A program made the translations under genes and the position numbers. Shown in pieces: positions 32,195 to 41,102 of a stretch of 48,291 nucleotides of DNA (its first letter is position 1; each line of letters begins with the position of its first letter). The notes under the pieces were generated by a model, which saw only the letters and a list, made by a program, of their open reading frames with translations, did no database searches and had not been told where the DNA came from. Origin of the DNA: Desulfurococcaceae archaeon (GTDB lineage Archaea > Thermoproteota > Thermoprotei_A > Sulfolobales > Ignisphaeraceae); assembly GCA_020832925.1 (NCBI GenBank), contig JAJHRF010000010.1, positions 1-48,291 on the forward strand, given 5' to 3'.

Positions 32195-34720
32195 CTACAC
32201 CACTTTTGTCAGGTCTTTGTATAGATCCAAAGTTACCTGCCCCAACTTCTTATCTATGTCCTCTTTCTTAAGGTTTAAAAACTGATTCACAAGATCTTCT
32301 GTAAGACTTCTTACAATATCTATAGCTCTACCCCTGGGAATACGTAAGATATCTGCTACTAGATCCCAGTCAGAGCCTTGCAAAACCTTAACTATGGATA
32401 CCAACTCTTCAAGTTTGTTAAGTTTTCTACAGTTCTTAGGTTGAAGCCAGTAGTGTTTCACAATTTTCAATATTACATCGTTACACGATTCATACGTCAT
32501 GTAGCCCTCTATGTAGCTGAGTAGTCTATCTAATTGAACAGGAGTTAGATAAAGTTCTCTACACTGTTTCTTCTCATCCCAGATATCTATATAGTTATCT
32601 GCAGTAAGGAGTAGATGTGCTACCTCTACCTCTAGATCTCTATACGTATCATATAGGCTATCTAGTAGTTTGAGTTTGAATTCTTCATAAAGAATTCTCA
32701 CTATCTCTCTCCACTTCTCGTTCAACGGTTTTATTACCAGTACTGTATACTCTGCGCTTACAGGGTTTCTATCAGGAGATATGTGGATAGGTATAAACCC
32801 GTTCTTTAACCAGAACTTGAGCAGTTCTTCAGTTGCACCGAAACCGCTACCTACCCAGTCGTATCCCCTTTCTATGGATTCTTTTACAAGCATTGAAAGT
32901 AGGTACGAACCTATACCTCTACCCTGAACATCGGGGTGTACAGCTATTCTAACAATTCTCCATCCTCTTCCACCAGCTATTTCTCTAATTCTTCCATGTT
33001 TTAGAAGTCTATCGGGTATGATGTTCCCGGGGATCTTACCACCTCTAAGTAGAGAATCTAGGTACTCTTCATTGATAGGTCCTTCTTCTGCTAACTGAGC
33101 TGCTGCAACTATTTTTCCATTCGGTAATGCAAGACCTCTTATACTGTGATGTGGTGCATCAGCTATCATACCTAGATCGTCAGGTTCGTTCCTATAGTGA
33201 GCAAGGACATATATACCGAACAGTTTTCTCAAAGTGTTCTCATTCTCCAACGTGAAGAGTTTCTCAGGGTCTAGAACTAGGTATGTAAATTCTTTCTTCT
33301 CTATATACTTAAGATCTTCTTCTGTAAGGTTATCCGGTTCAGCATCTAGAAGTAGAACCCTGAAAACCCATTTCTCAACAGGATCGTTAACGCTATACCG
33401 TATTGGTTCCTCTAACTCGTATATGAGAAGTTTTGTCTTGGGGTCCTCCTTCAACCTCTTTAGGAATCTTATAGAAAATCCTCTTCCAGCACCTTCATAT
33501 CCATGTATCGTCGTAGCGAATATTGTTCTCTTAAACTTTAGCCATATCTTGTGGAGAAGTGGTACAGGTATTCCTGCAGCTTCGTCTACAGCAACTATAT
33601 CTACATCCTGTTTTATAGTTGCTGCTGGGTTCCAGTATTCTATGCTAAATCTATCACCTTTCAACTCTATTACAGATCCGTCTTTCTCGATAACCTTATG
33701 TCCAAGCCCTAGAACAGACAAAGCTTTATGAGCAAGCGCCATAAGAGATTGAACGTTTGATACCTCTGGAGCTGTTACTGCTACCCTAACTCTATTCCTA
33801 AACTTGAGTAAATAGCTTATGATCCCAGCCAACGCTATCCCTATAGCACAGGACTTCCCTCTACCTCTATCAGCTATAAGTACTGCAGCAACTCTTTTAT
33901 AAGGATTCTTAGGCTGATCTACAAGTTCTTCTATTATCTTAATCGCCTCTACTTGGTCTTGGGTTAGAGCTAGCTTATAAAGTTCCTGAGGAAACTTTGT
34001 ATTCGATGGAATCTCTATAGCTTTGGTTTTCGGCGATTCGATGTGTAGCTCTTCAAATTTTATAATTTTATCTTCATCTACATCGAATATGTAGATACCC
34101 TCGCTAACCATTGTTATAGTTTGGAACCATCTTACAAAAACTTTCCTAGGTTCAGGGTACTGAGGTACCGCTAATGACATCTGGAACAGATTCTTCCTAT
34201 TAGCCCATTCACTCCATCGAGGTGTAAACATGATTACTATGCCGCCACCTTCAACTATATTGACTAGCCTCCCTACATCGTTTGGCTTTAAGCTATTTAC
34301 AAGGTCTAAAATAAGTAGTTGGTAGGTTGTTCCAAGGTATTTTTCGCATCCTTCGTAAACTGATATCTCTATATCCACGAAATCCTCCATCTTTTTCTTC
34401 TCTATAAATTTTCTTACTAATTTCTCGAAGATTCTCCGCCTATACTCCGCATCTTCAAACTCGTTGTGATATATGTAAAGTATCTTTACCTTGTTCTTCT
34501 TACCTACAACCCATCTTAAATAAGACAATACAAGGTCTATACATAGAACACTTTGTTTCTCTACGTTATCTCCAGAAAAAATCGTGGCTAGTCTATATCG
34601 ATGTTTTAACGATTTCTTGACTTCAACTCCTAACTTCTTTCTAAACTCTTTGTATTCTTTAGATATGAATGTAGGAATTCTCTCCCTCAATCTACTGAAC
34701 TTAGAAGTCAACCTCCGCAC
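32195..34720 (-). CDS. tmcA: tRNA(Met) cytidine acetyltransferase TmcA
   Basis: ATP-driven enzyme forming N4-acetylcytidine in RNA; 841 residues. Domain order: N-terminal DUF1726-like part (LLILDLVNSLKP, GGGIVIMFTPRW), RecD-like helicase with Walker A LIADRGRGKSCAIG near 283 and VAVDEAAGIPVPLL, then a GNAT domain with RIAVHPDVQGRGIGSYLL near 600, and a helical tRNA-binding tail. In hyperthermophilic archaea the family acetylates many RNA sites in CCG contexts, which is known for Thermococcus. Followed without a gap by the 129-residue gene. Confidence 0.93.
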   Translation of the reverse strand: MRRLTSKFSRLRERIPTFISKEYKEFRKKLGVEVKKSLKHRYRLATIFSGDNVEKQSVLCIDLVLSYLRWVVGKKNKVKILYIYHNEFEDAEYRRRIFEKLVRKFIEKKKMEDFVDIEISVYEGCEKYLGTTYQLLILDLVNSLKPNDVGRLVNIVEGGGIVIMFTPRWSEWANRKNLFQMSLAVPQYPEPRKVFVRWFQTITMVSEGIYIFDVDEDKIIKFEELHIESPKTKAIEIPSNTKFPQELYKLALTQDQVEAIKIIEELVDQPKNPYKRVAAVLIADRGRGKSCAIGIALAGIISYLLKFRNRVRVAVTAPEVSNVQSLMALAHKALSVLGLGHKVIEKDGSVIELKGDRFSIEYWNPAATIKQDVDIVAVDEAAGIPVPLLHKIWLKFKRTIFATTIHGYEGAGRGFSIRFLKRLKEDPKTKLLIYELEEPIRYSVNDPVEKWVFRVLLLDAEPDNLTEEDLKYIEKKEFTYLVLDPEKLFTLENENTLRKLFGIYVLAHYRNEPDDLGMIADAPHHSIRGLALPNGKIVAAAQLAEEGPINEEYLDSLLRGGKIPGNIIPDRLLKHGRIREIAGGRGWRIVRIAVHPDVQGRGIGSYLLSMLVKESIERGYDWVGSGFGATEELLKFWLKNGFIPIHISPDRNPVSAEYTVLVIKPLNEKWREIVRILYEEFKLKLLDSLYDTYRDLEVEVAHLLLTADNYIDIWDEKKQCRELYLTPVQLDRLLSYIEGYMTYESCNDVILKIVKHYWLQPKNCRKLNKLEELVSIVKVLQGSDWDLVADILRIPRGRAIDIVRSLTEDLVNQFLNLKKEDIDKKLGQVTLDLYKDLTKVV

Positions 34721-34771
34721 CTATAATAAAAATCGATTAATTTTCGTTTAGTTATAGTAGCTACACAATGT

Positions 34772-36988
34772 TTACATATACAGCATTTTCCTCAGTAATT
34801 CCTCTTTCACCTTCTCGTAAGCCTGCATCAATTCCCCTGTTAAGCTAGGCTTCACATACTCCATAGCTTTCTTGAAGTATTTAAACGATATGGGTCTAGG
34901 TCTTATATCCTCTCTTAGAGCTAGCATTACTGCTTCTCGTACCAATGCCTCTAGATCTGCACCACTATATCCTTCCGTCATCTTCGCTAATTCCATCAGA
35001 TCTACATCTTCATCTAGAGGTATCTTCCTCGTATGTATTTTCAGTATCTCGTACCTAGCTCTAAGATCTGGAGGCGGTACATAGATAATTCTATCGAATC
35101 TACCAGGCCTAAGTAATGCTGGATCGAGTAAATCTGGCCTATTAGTGGCGCCCATAACAACGACACCTCTTAGAGCTTCTATACCGTCCATCTCTGTTAA
35201 TAGCTGGTTAACTATCCTATCTATAACACCTGATACATCTCGACCTCTTATACCCGCTATGGCATCTATTTCATCGAAGAATATTATAGCTGGTGCAGCT
35301 CTTCTTGCTCTCCTAAAGATCTCCCTTACAGCTTTCTCAGATTCTCCAACCCATTTACTAAGGATCTCCGGTCCTTTAACAGCTATGAAGTTTGCCTCAC
35401 TTTCTGTTGCAGCAGCTTTTGCTAGTAATGTTTTTCCACAACCAGGAGGACCGTAGAGAAGAATACCCTTAGGAGGTCTTATACCCATCTGTTCAAATAT
35501 ATGCGGGTACTTGAGAGGCCATTCAACTGCTTCTCTTAGCTGTTGCTTAACCTCATCTAGACCTCCAATATCATCCCAGCGAACCTCTGGAACCTCTATA
35601 ACTACCTCCCTCATCAACGACGGTGTTATGTTTCGCATTGCATTGAGGAAATCGATCATTGTTACCTTGAGCTTCTGAAGGAGTTCTGAGGGTATAGGCT
35701 TATCTAAGTCTATAGCATGACTTTTGAGGAATCTCCTCAAAGCATTCATAGCTGCTTCTTTAACTAGAGCTGCTAGATCTGCTCCTGTATATCCATGTGT
35801 TATCTCAGCAAGTTTATCTATATCGACATCCTCTGCAAGTGGAACATTCCTAGTATGTACTGCTAATATCTCTCTTCTAGCTCTCTTATCTGGAGGTGGA
35901 ACCTCTATCTCTCTATCAAATCTTCCTGGTCTTCTAAGAGCTGGGTCAATTGCGTCAGGTCTATTTGTAGCTCCAATAACTATAACCTTACCCCGCTCTT
36001 TCAATCCATCCATCAATGCGAGAAGCTGTGCAACAACCCTCTTCTCTACCTCTCCAACAACCTCTTCCCTCTTAGGAGCTATAGCATCTATTTCATCGAT
36101 GAATATTATCGCTGGAGCGTTCTTCTCAGCTTCTTCGAATATCTGTCTAAGCCTTTGCTCGGATTCTCCATAGTATTTAGACATTATCTCGGGTCCGTTG
36201 ATAGCTATGAAGTATGCACCTGTTTCATTCGCTAAAGCTTTTGCTAGTAATGTTTTTCCACAACCAGGAGGACCGTAGAGAAGAATACCCTTAGGAGGTT
36301 CTATACCAAGTCTTTCGAAGAGCTCTGGGTGTTTTAGAGGGAGCTCCACTATCTCTCTTATCTTCTCCTTAACCTCCTCCAGATCCCCTATGTCCTCCCA
36401 CGTAACCCTTGGGATTCCTGCTGGAGCTATCCGTACAGGTTCAAGCTTTATAACTATATCCGTTGTCTCAGTAACATAAACAACTTGGCTTGGAACTGTA
36501 GATAGAACTCTTAACCTTATCGGGTTCCCGAAGTATCCAAAATATGAGACTACAACTATATCTCCTTTAATCAAGGGTTTTTGGAGAAGATCTCTTTTAA
36601 CATATTGAGCAAGTGTTCTGGCATAATGCTCTTTATACCTAGGATCGTAGTCTGCACCTAAAAACTCTCCATCAGCAAAAGCTAGAACAACTCTTTGTGC
36701 AGGTACAGCATAGGCCTTTCTAACTGTAACAAGATCCCCTACACTTACCCCTAGAACTTCCCTCATAAAACCATCTACTCTAATAATCTCATAACCTTCA
36801 TCTTCAGGATAAGCAGGCCATGCCTGCGCCACAGAAACTCCCTTCCTACTCCTAATCTCTATGTAGTCTCCTACATCTATTTTCAACTCCTTAAAAACTT
36901 TCCTAGGAACTCTCGCAATCTTCTTACCTACATCTCTTTGACGTGCTGATTCAACTCTTAACGTGATCTCAGGTTCGCTGCCAGACAA
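34772..36988 (-). CDS. CDC48/VAT AAA+ ATPase
   Basis: Unfoldase that feeds the proteasome and remodels complexes; 738 residues, standard for archaeal VAT. The N-terminal double-psi barrel (1-190) opens with [19 protein letters not shown]. Two AAA modules follow, each with Walker [14 protein letters not shown] (near 245 and 520), Walker [13 protein letters not shown] or [12 protein letters not shown], and sensor [19 protein letters not shown] or [19 protein letters not shown]. The end RKMLYM is hydrophobic, like the HbYX-type tails that dock onto the 20S proteasome, though the motif is not exact. Start at 36988 is TTG. It lies upstream of tmcA and downstream of ppdK on the same strand. Confidence 0.95.
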   Translation of the reverse strand: MSGSEPEITLRVESARQRDVGKKIARVPRKVFKELKIDVGDYIEIRSRKGVSVAQAWPAYPEDEGYEIIRVDGFMREVLGVSVGDLVTVRKAYAVPAQRVVLAFADGEFLGADYDPRYKEHYARTLAQYVKRDLLQKPLIKGDIVVVSYFGYFGNPIRLRVLSTVPSQVVYVTETTDIVIKLEPVRIAPAGIPRVTWEDIGDLEEVKEKIREIVELPLKHPELFERLGIEPPKGILLYGPPGCGKTLLAKALANETGAYFIAINGPEIMSKYYGESEQRLRQIFEEAEKNAPAIIFIDEIDAIAPKREEVVGEVEKRVVAQLLALMDGLKERGKVIVIGATNRPDAIDPALRRPGRFDREIEVPPPDKRARREILAVHTRNVPLAEDVDIDKLAEITHGYTGADLAALVKEAAMNALRRFLKSHAIDLDKPIPSELLQKLKVTMIDFLNAMRNITPSLMREVVIEVPEVRWDDIGGLDEVKQQLREAVEWPLKYPHIFEQMGIRPPKGILLYGPPGCGKTLLAKAAATESEANFIAVKGPEILSKWVGESEKAVREIFRRARRAAPAIIFFDEIDAIAGIRGRDVSGVIDRIVNQLLTEMDGIEALRGVVVMGATNRPDLLDPALLRPGRFDRIIYVPPPDLRARYEILKIHTRKIPLDEDVDLMELAKMTEGYSGADLEALVREAVMLALREDIRPRPISFKYFKKAMEYVKPSLTGELMQAYEKVKEELLRKMLYM

Positions 36989-37101
36989 AACAACACACCC
37001 ATAGACTATATTTTCTGATAATGTTTCAAAGTATATAAGTTTAAGGATAATGAAAAATATCTATATCTTGAGTAGAGAAAAGTTTTGAGTGGTATGCCTA
37101 T

Positions 37102-39960
37102 TTACTTTTTAGAGTACTTCAATGTTGCTTGAGCTGCTGCAAGTCTTGCTACAGGTACTCTAAATGGTGATGCTGATACATAGTCTAGACCAGCTTTATA
37201 TAGGAACATTATCGAATCTGGGTCTCCTCCATGTTCACCACATATACCTATCTCTATCTTTGGATTAGCTTGTCTAGCAGCTTTCACAGCCATCTCTATG
37301 AGCTTACCTACACCTTTAACATCCAATGTCTGGAATGGATTACTTATTAATATCTTTTCCTGTAGGTATATCGGTATGAACTTGTTCTCGACATCATCTC
37401 TGCTAAAGCTGAATACTGCTTGTGTTAAGTCGTTAGTACCGAAGCTTATGAAATCAACCTCTTTCGCTATTTCATCCATTGTTAAGCATGCTCTAACAGT
37501 TTCCACCATGGTTCCTATCTTCACGTTAAGCTTTACACTGTACTTCTTCTCTACATCTTCTAGTGCTGGTAAAACTGCTTTCTGTTTAACGAATATTATC
37601 TCATTCACATCTGCTACCTGTGGTATCATAATCTCTACTACCGGGTTGTAACCTTCTTTAATTAATTCAGCTGTTGCTTCAAGTATCGCCAATGATAGGT
37701 AGTAGTAGATCTCTGGATTGGTTACACCTACTCTAACACCTCTGTGGCCTAGCATTGGGTTCGCTTCTTGTAATGCTCTCACTCTTCTCAATAACCATTC
37801 CTTCTCTTTAATAACATTCTCTGGCGCATTTCTCATCTTCAACTCGAATATCTCCTGTAGAATTTCATCTGGTTTAGGTAAGAATTCGTGTAGAGGTGGA
37901 TCTATTAAGCGAACTATAACAGGCTTTCCATTCATTATCTTGAACATCTCCTTGAAATCCCCTTTAATCATCTGAGCTAGAGGTTCTAGATACTTCACCC
38001 TCTCTTCCTTAGTTTCCGCAAGAATTACTTTCCTCAACAACTCTAATCTCTCTGGCTTTCTGAACATTCTTTCAATCCTTAACAAACCAATACCTTCAGC
38101 ACCAAACTTTAGAGCTATCTCAGCATCTTCCGGTACATCGGCATTCGCTCTTACGCCAAGCTTTCTCACTTCATCAGCCCAGTTCAGTATCGTAGCTAGC
38201 TCTGGTATTAATCCACCTTCTATTGTTGGAACAATGCCTAAGTATACATTACCTGTATTACCGTCTATAGTTATCCAGTCACCTTCTTTAACAATTATGT
38301 TACCTACCTTGAAGTACTTCTCCTCCTCATGAACATCTATAGCTTCTGCACCAACAACAGCTGTTTTACCGATAGCTCTAGCAACTACAGCAGCGTGGCT
38401 TGTCATACCACCTCTACTGGTTAGTACACCTACCGCTGCGTAGAATCCGTGTACATCGTCAGGTTTTGTCTCAGTTCTAACTAGTATAACTTTTCTACCA
38501 TGTTTAGCCCATTCAACTGCTGTATCTGGATGGAATACCGCTTGACCGCTAACAGCACCTGGCGATGCTGGTAAACCTTTTGCTATAGGTGTTGCTTTAG
38601 CGTTAGGGTCTATCCTTGGGTAGAGAAGCTGTATAACATGTTCAGGTTTAACTTTCAGTATTGCTTCTTCTTTAGTTATTATCCCTTCTTTAACCATATC
38701 TACAGCTGTTCTAACTCTGGCTAGTGGCGTCATTTTCCCATCTCTATGTTGTAGGAAGTACAGCTTACCTCTCTCGACGGTGAACTCTATATCTTGGATC
38801 TCTTTTAATGCTTTCTCAAGTTGTTTAGAAGCTTTGTATAGCTGTTCGTAAAGATCTGGATGCAGCTCTTTCAATGCTGATATAGGTAGAGGTGTTCTTA
38901 TACCAGCTACCACATCTTCGCCCTGTGCATTAGGTAGATACTCGCCATATAGCTCGTTTTCACCTGTAGCTACATTTCTTGTAAATAGAACTCCTGTACC
39001 GCTATCCCAACCCATGTTCCCGAAGACCATTGTCACGATGTTTACAGCTGTACAATGAGCTATATCCGGTGTTATCTTGTTAACAATTCTGTAGAATATT
39101 GCCCTAGGATTCATCCATGATCTGAAAACAGCCTTTATAGCGAGTTCAAGCTGTTTCCATGGGTCTTGCGGAAACTCGCCCCACTGCTCCTTAACTACTT
39201 GCTTATATTTCTTAACAAGTTCTTTTAAGTACTCAACAGATCTTCTCCATAGATTCGGCGCTAATTCTCTCGGAGGTTGAGCATCTAATCTAGGTTCGTA
39301 GGTCGGTATCTTAGCTTTTATCTTCGCTACTTCATCAGCATACCTTTCCTTAGCCTCCTTCACGTACATCTCGTTCAGCTCTTCAAATACCTTGTTAAAG
39401 TGCTTTTCATCAATTCCAAGAACTATCTTACCGAACATGTTAATGAATCTTCTGTAAGCATCGTAAGCAAACCATTCATTATCTGTTAATTTTGCAAGAC
39501 CTTTAACAACTTCATCGTTTAAACCCAGGTTAAGGACTGTATCCATCATGCCAGGCATTGATATAGGTGCTCCACTTCTTACCGATACTAACAACGGGTT
39601 GTTGGGATCTCCAAACTTCTTACCTGTCTTCTGTTCGAGAATCTTCATATGCTCTACTACTTGTTCCCATAGACCTGGTGGAAAGGTTAAAGTATCGATA
39701 ATGCTCCAGATCTTCTTTATAAGTTCATCTCTAACATCTGGGGGTGGATTCTTCGATAACTCAAACTCTAGAACATCTATCTCTTTCTTTCTAGGAGCAT
39801 AGAACTCTACACAAGCTTCTGTAGTTATTATGAACCCTGGAGGTACAGGTAGCCCTATCTTGGTCATCCTTATTAAGCTAGCTCCTTTTCCACCGAATAA
39901 CATATGGTTTTCTGGATCACCTTCCTCGAATTGATATACATACTTCCTTACGTTACCCAT
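37102..39960 (-). CDS. ppdK: Pyruvate, phosphate dikinase
   Basis: Interconverts pyruvate/ATP/phosphate and PEP/AMP/PPi. About 952 residues. The N-terminal ATP-grasp part includes LFGGKGASLIRMTKIGLPVPPGF and VSVRSGAPISMPGMMDTVLN. The swivelling domain carries the phosphorylated His in TSRGGMTSHAAVVARAIGK. The C-terminal barrel has GLLRIERMF, MLGHRGVRVG, FISFGTNDLTQ and the catalytic Cys in IGICGEHGGDP. MPGMMDT and the length favour PPDK over PEP synthase. I chose ATG at 39960 (AGGTG upstream); a GTG at 39969 is in frame. In archaea the enzyme serves glycolysis or gluconeogenesis. Confidence 0.95.
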   Translation of the reverse strand: MGNVRKYVYQFEEGDPENHMLFGGKGASLIRMTKIGLPVPPGFIITTEACVEFYAPRKKEIDVLEFELSKNPPPDVRDELIKKIWSIIDTLTFPPGLWEQVVEHMKILEQKTGKKFGDPNNPLLVSVRSGAPISMPGMMDTVLNLGLNDEVVKGLAKLTDNEWFAYDAYRRFINMFGKIVLGIDEKHFNKVFEELNEMYVKEAKERYADEVAKIKAKIPTYEPRLDAQPPRELAPNLWRRSVEYLKELVKKYKQVVKEQWGEFPQDPWKQLELAIKAVFRSWMNPRAIFYRIVNKITPDIAHCTAVNIVTMVFGNMGWDSGTGVLFTRNVATGENELYGEYLPNAQGEDVVAGIRTPLPISALKELHPDLYEQLYKASKQLEKALKEIQDIEFTVERGKLYFLQHRDGKMTPLARVRTAVDMVKEGIITKEEAILKVKPEHVIQLLYPRIDPNAKATPIAKGLPASPGAVSGQAVFHPDTAVEWAKHGRKVILVRTETKPDDVHGFYAAVGVLTSRGGMTSHAAVVARAIGKTAVVGAEAIDVHEEEKYFKVGNIIVKEGDWITIDGNTGNVYLGIVPTIEGGLIPELATILNWADEVRKLGVRANADVPEDAEIALKFGAEGIGLLRIERMFRKPERLELLRKVILAETKEERVKYLEPLAQMIKGDFKEMFKIMNGKPVIVRLIDPPLHEFLPKPDEILQEIFELKMRNAPENVIKEKEWLLRRVRALQEANPMLGHRGVRVGVTNPEIYYYLSLAILEATAELIKEGYNPVVEIMIPQVADVNEIIFVKQKAVLPALEDVEKKYSVKLNVKIGTMVETVRACLTMDEIAKEVDFISFGTNDLTQAVFSFSRDDVENKFIPIYLQEKILISNPFQTLDVKGVGKLIEMAVKAARQANPKIEIGICGEHGGDPDSIMFLYKAGLDYVSASPFRVPVARLAAAQATLKYSKK

Positions 39961-40000
39961 AGCCAGCACCTTTGTTAACCTATTGATATTGTCCTAGGGT

Positions 40001-40010
40001 TTATAAATTT
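40001..40010 (-). promoter_or_regulatory. TATA box for ppdK
   Basis: On the minus strand AAATTTATAA lies about 25 bases before a likely start near 39977, leaving a short leader with AGGTG before the ATG at 39960. Confidence 0.5.
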
Positions 40011-40046
40011 AATGTATTTAAAGATTTAAAGTTATGTATAGAAAAC

Positions 40047-40055
40047 CTTTATATT
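40047..40055 (+). promoter_or_regulatory. TATA box for the hexapeptide acyltransferase gene
   Basis: CTTTATATT, about 25 bases before a likely start near 40079 and 36 bases before the ATG at 40091. It is back to back with the ppdK promoter. Confidence 0.45.
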
Positions 40056-40090
40056 TCAACATATTGATGAAATCGTAGCTGGTTAGACCT

Positions 40091-40819
40091 ATGTTTATAA
40101 GTAGGAATGCTGTCATAGATAAATCTGCTGTACTTGGGGTAAACACGAAGGTTTACGGTTTTAGCCGCATAGGTGCTAACTCTTTTATCGATGATTTTGT
40201 TGTTATAGGGTATCCAACGAGGTCGAAGCTCGTTAACGCAACTAAACTAGGTATGGTGCACAATTTCGATGAATTGATTGATAGTTTGAGCAAGGGAGCC
40301 GTAATAGGCAACAACGTCATTATTAGACGTAGCTCCGTAATATACGAAGATGTTGATCTCGGAAACGAAGTTGTATTAGGACACAACGTAATTATTAGAG
40401 AAGGTACTGTTGCGAAACACAGGTGTAAAATTGGTTCAGGTACCATCATAGACGGCCACGTATTTATAGATGAAGATACAGTAATACAATCCTATGTCTA
40501 CATACCCCCCAAGGTTAAGATAGGGAAGAAAGTCTTCATAGCCCCTCGCGTAGTTTTTACAAACGATAGATATCCCCCAAGCAGAAAACTTGTAGAGACA
40601 GTGGTAGAGGATGAGGTTGTAATAGGGGCAAATGCCGTGATAACCCCTGGTATCGTTATAGGTAGAGGTGCTGTTGTAGCTGCAGGTGCTGTTGTAACTA
40701 AAAGTGTTGAACCTTATACTGTTGTAGCTGGCGTACCAGCAAAACCTATAATGACTAGAGATGAATACGAACATAAGAAAAAAATCTACGAAGAGAAAAC
40801 AATTTTCCCTTATCGCTAG
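40091..40819 (+). CDS. Left-handed beta-helix (hexapeptide repeat) acyltransferase
   Basis: 242 residues almost entirely of imperfect hexapeptide repeats ([LIV]-G-x4), for example IGNNVIIRRSSVIYEDVDLG, VVLGHNVIIREGTV and IGRGAVVAAGAVVTKSV, ending with TVVAGVPAKPIM, the usual closing motif of sugar O- or N-acyltransferases. Trimeric enzymes of this type transfer acetyl groups from acetyl-CoA to nucleotide sugars. A short segment, TRSKLVNATKLGMVHNFDEL, interrupts the helix early and may shape the substrate site. No sugar-cluster gene is adjacent, so the substrate is open. Confidence 0.8.
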   Translation: MFISRNAVIDKSAVLGVNTKVYGFSRIGANSFIDDFVVIGYPTRSKLVNATKLGMVHNFDELIDSLSKGAVIGNNVIIRRSSVIYEDVDLGNEVVLGHNVIIREGTVAKHRCKIGSGTIIDGHVFIDEDTVIQSYVYIPPKVKIGKKVFIAPRVVFTNDRYPPSRKLVETVVEDEVVIGANAVITPGIVIGRGAVVAAGAVVTKSVEPYTVVAGVPAKPIMTRDEYEHKKKIYEEKTIFPYR

Positions 40820-41102
40820 TATTAACCACGAATAGAACTGAGACAAAGCCCTAGTTAATTATTTTAATGAGAAAGAGATTAAACAGATCATCTTGATGTA
40901 AAAGAGAGAACATGTATAAGATATCTTTAGTACTTCGAAATGTCTCCGTAGATACTTTACTATATAAAAAGAGAAAGAAAAATCGAAACTGTGCAAGAAG
41001 TGTTTGCAAGACCCTAAATTTTATAAATCCTTGAAAGTAGAGATTTATAATCAGGAGTAGTAAAAGCATGATTTAGACATCTTTTAACAATAGCTATAGG
41101 GT

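Noticed and set aside
40820-41102. Gap before polB1
   Set aside because: AT-rich, with only a TATA-like CTTTTAAC near the polB1 start; no gene, sRNA or repeat could be supported.
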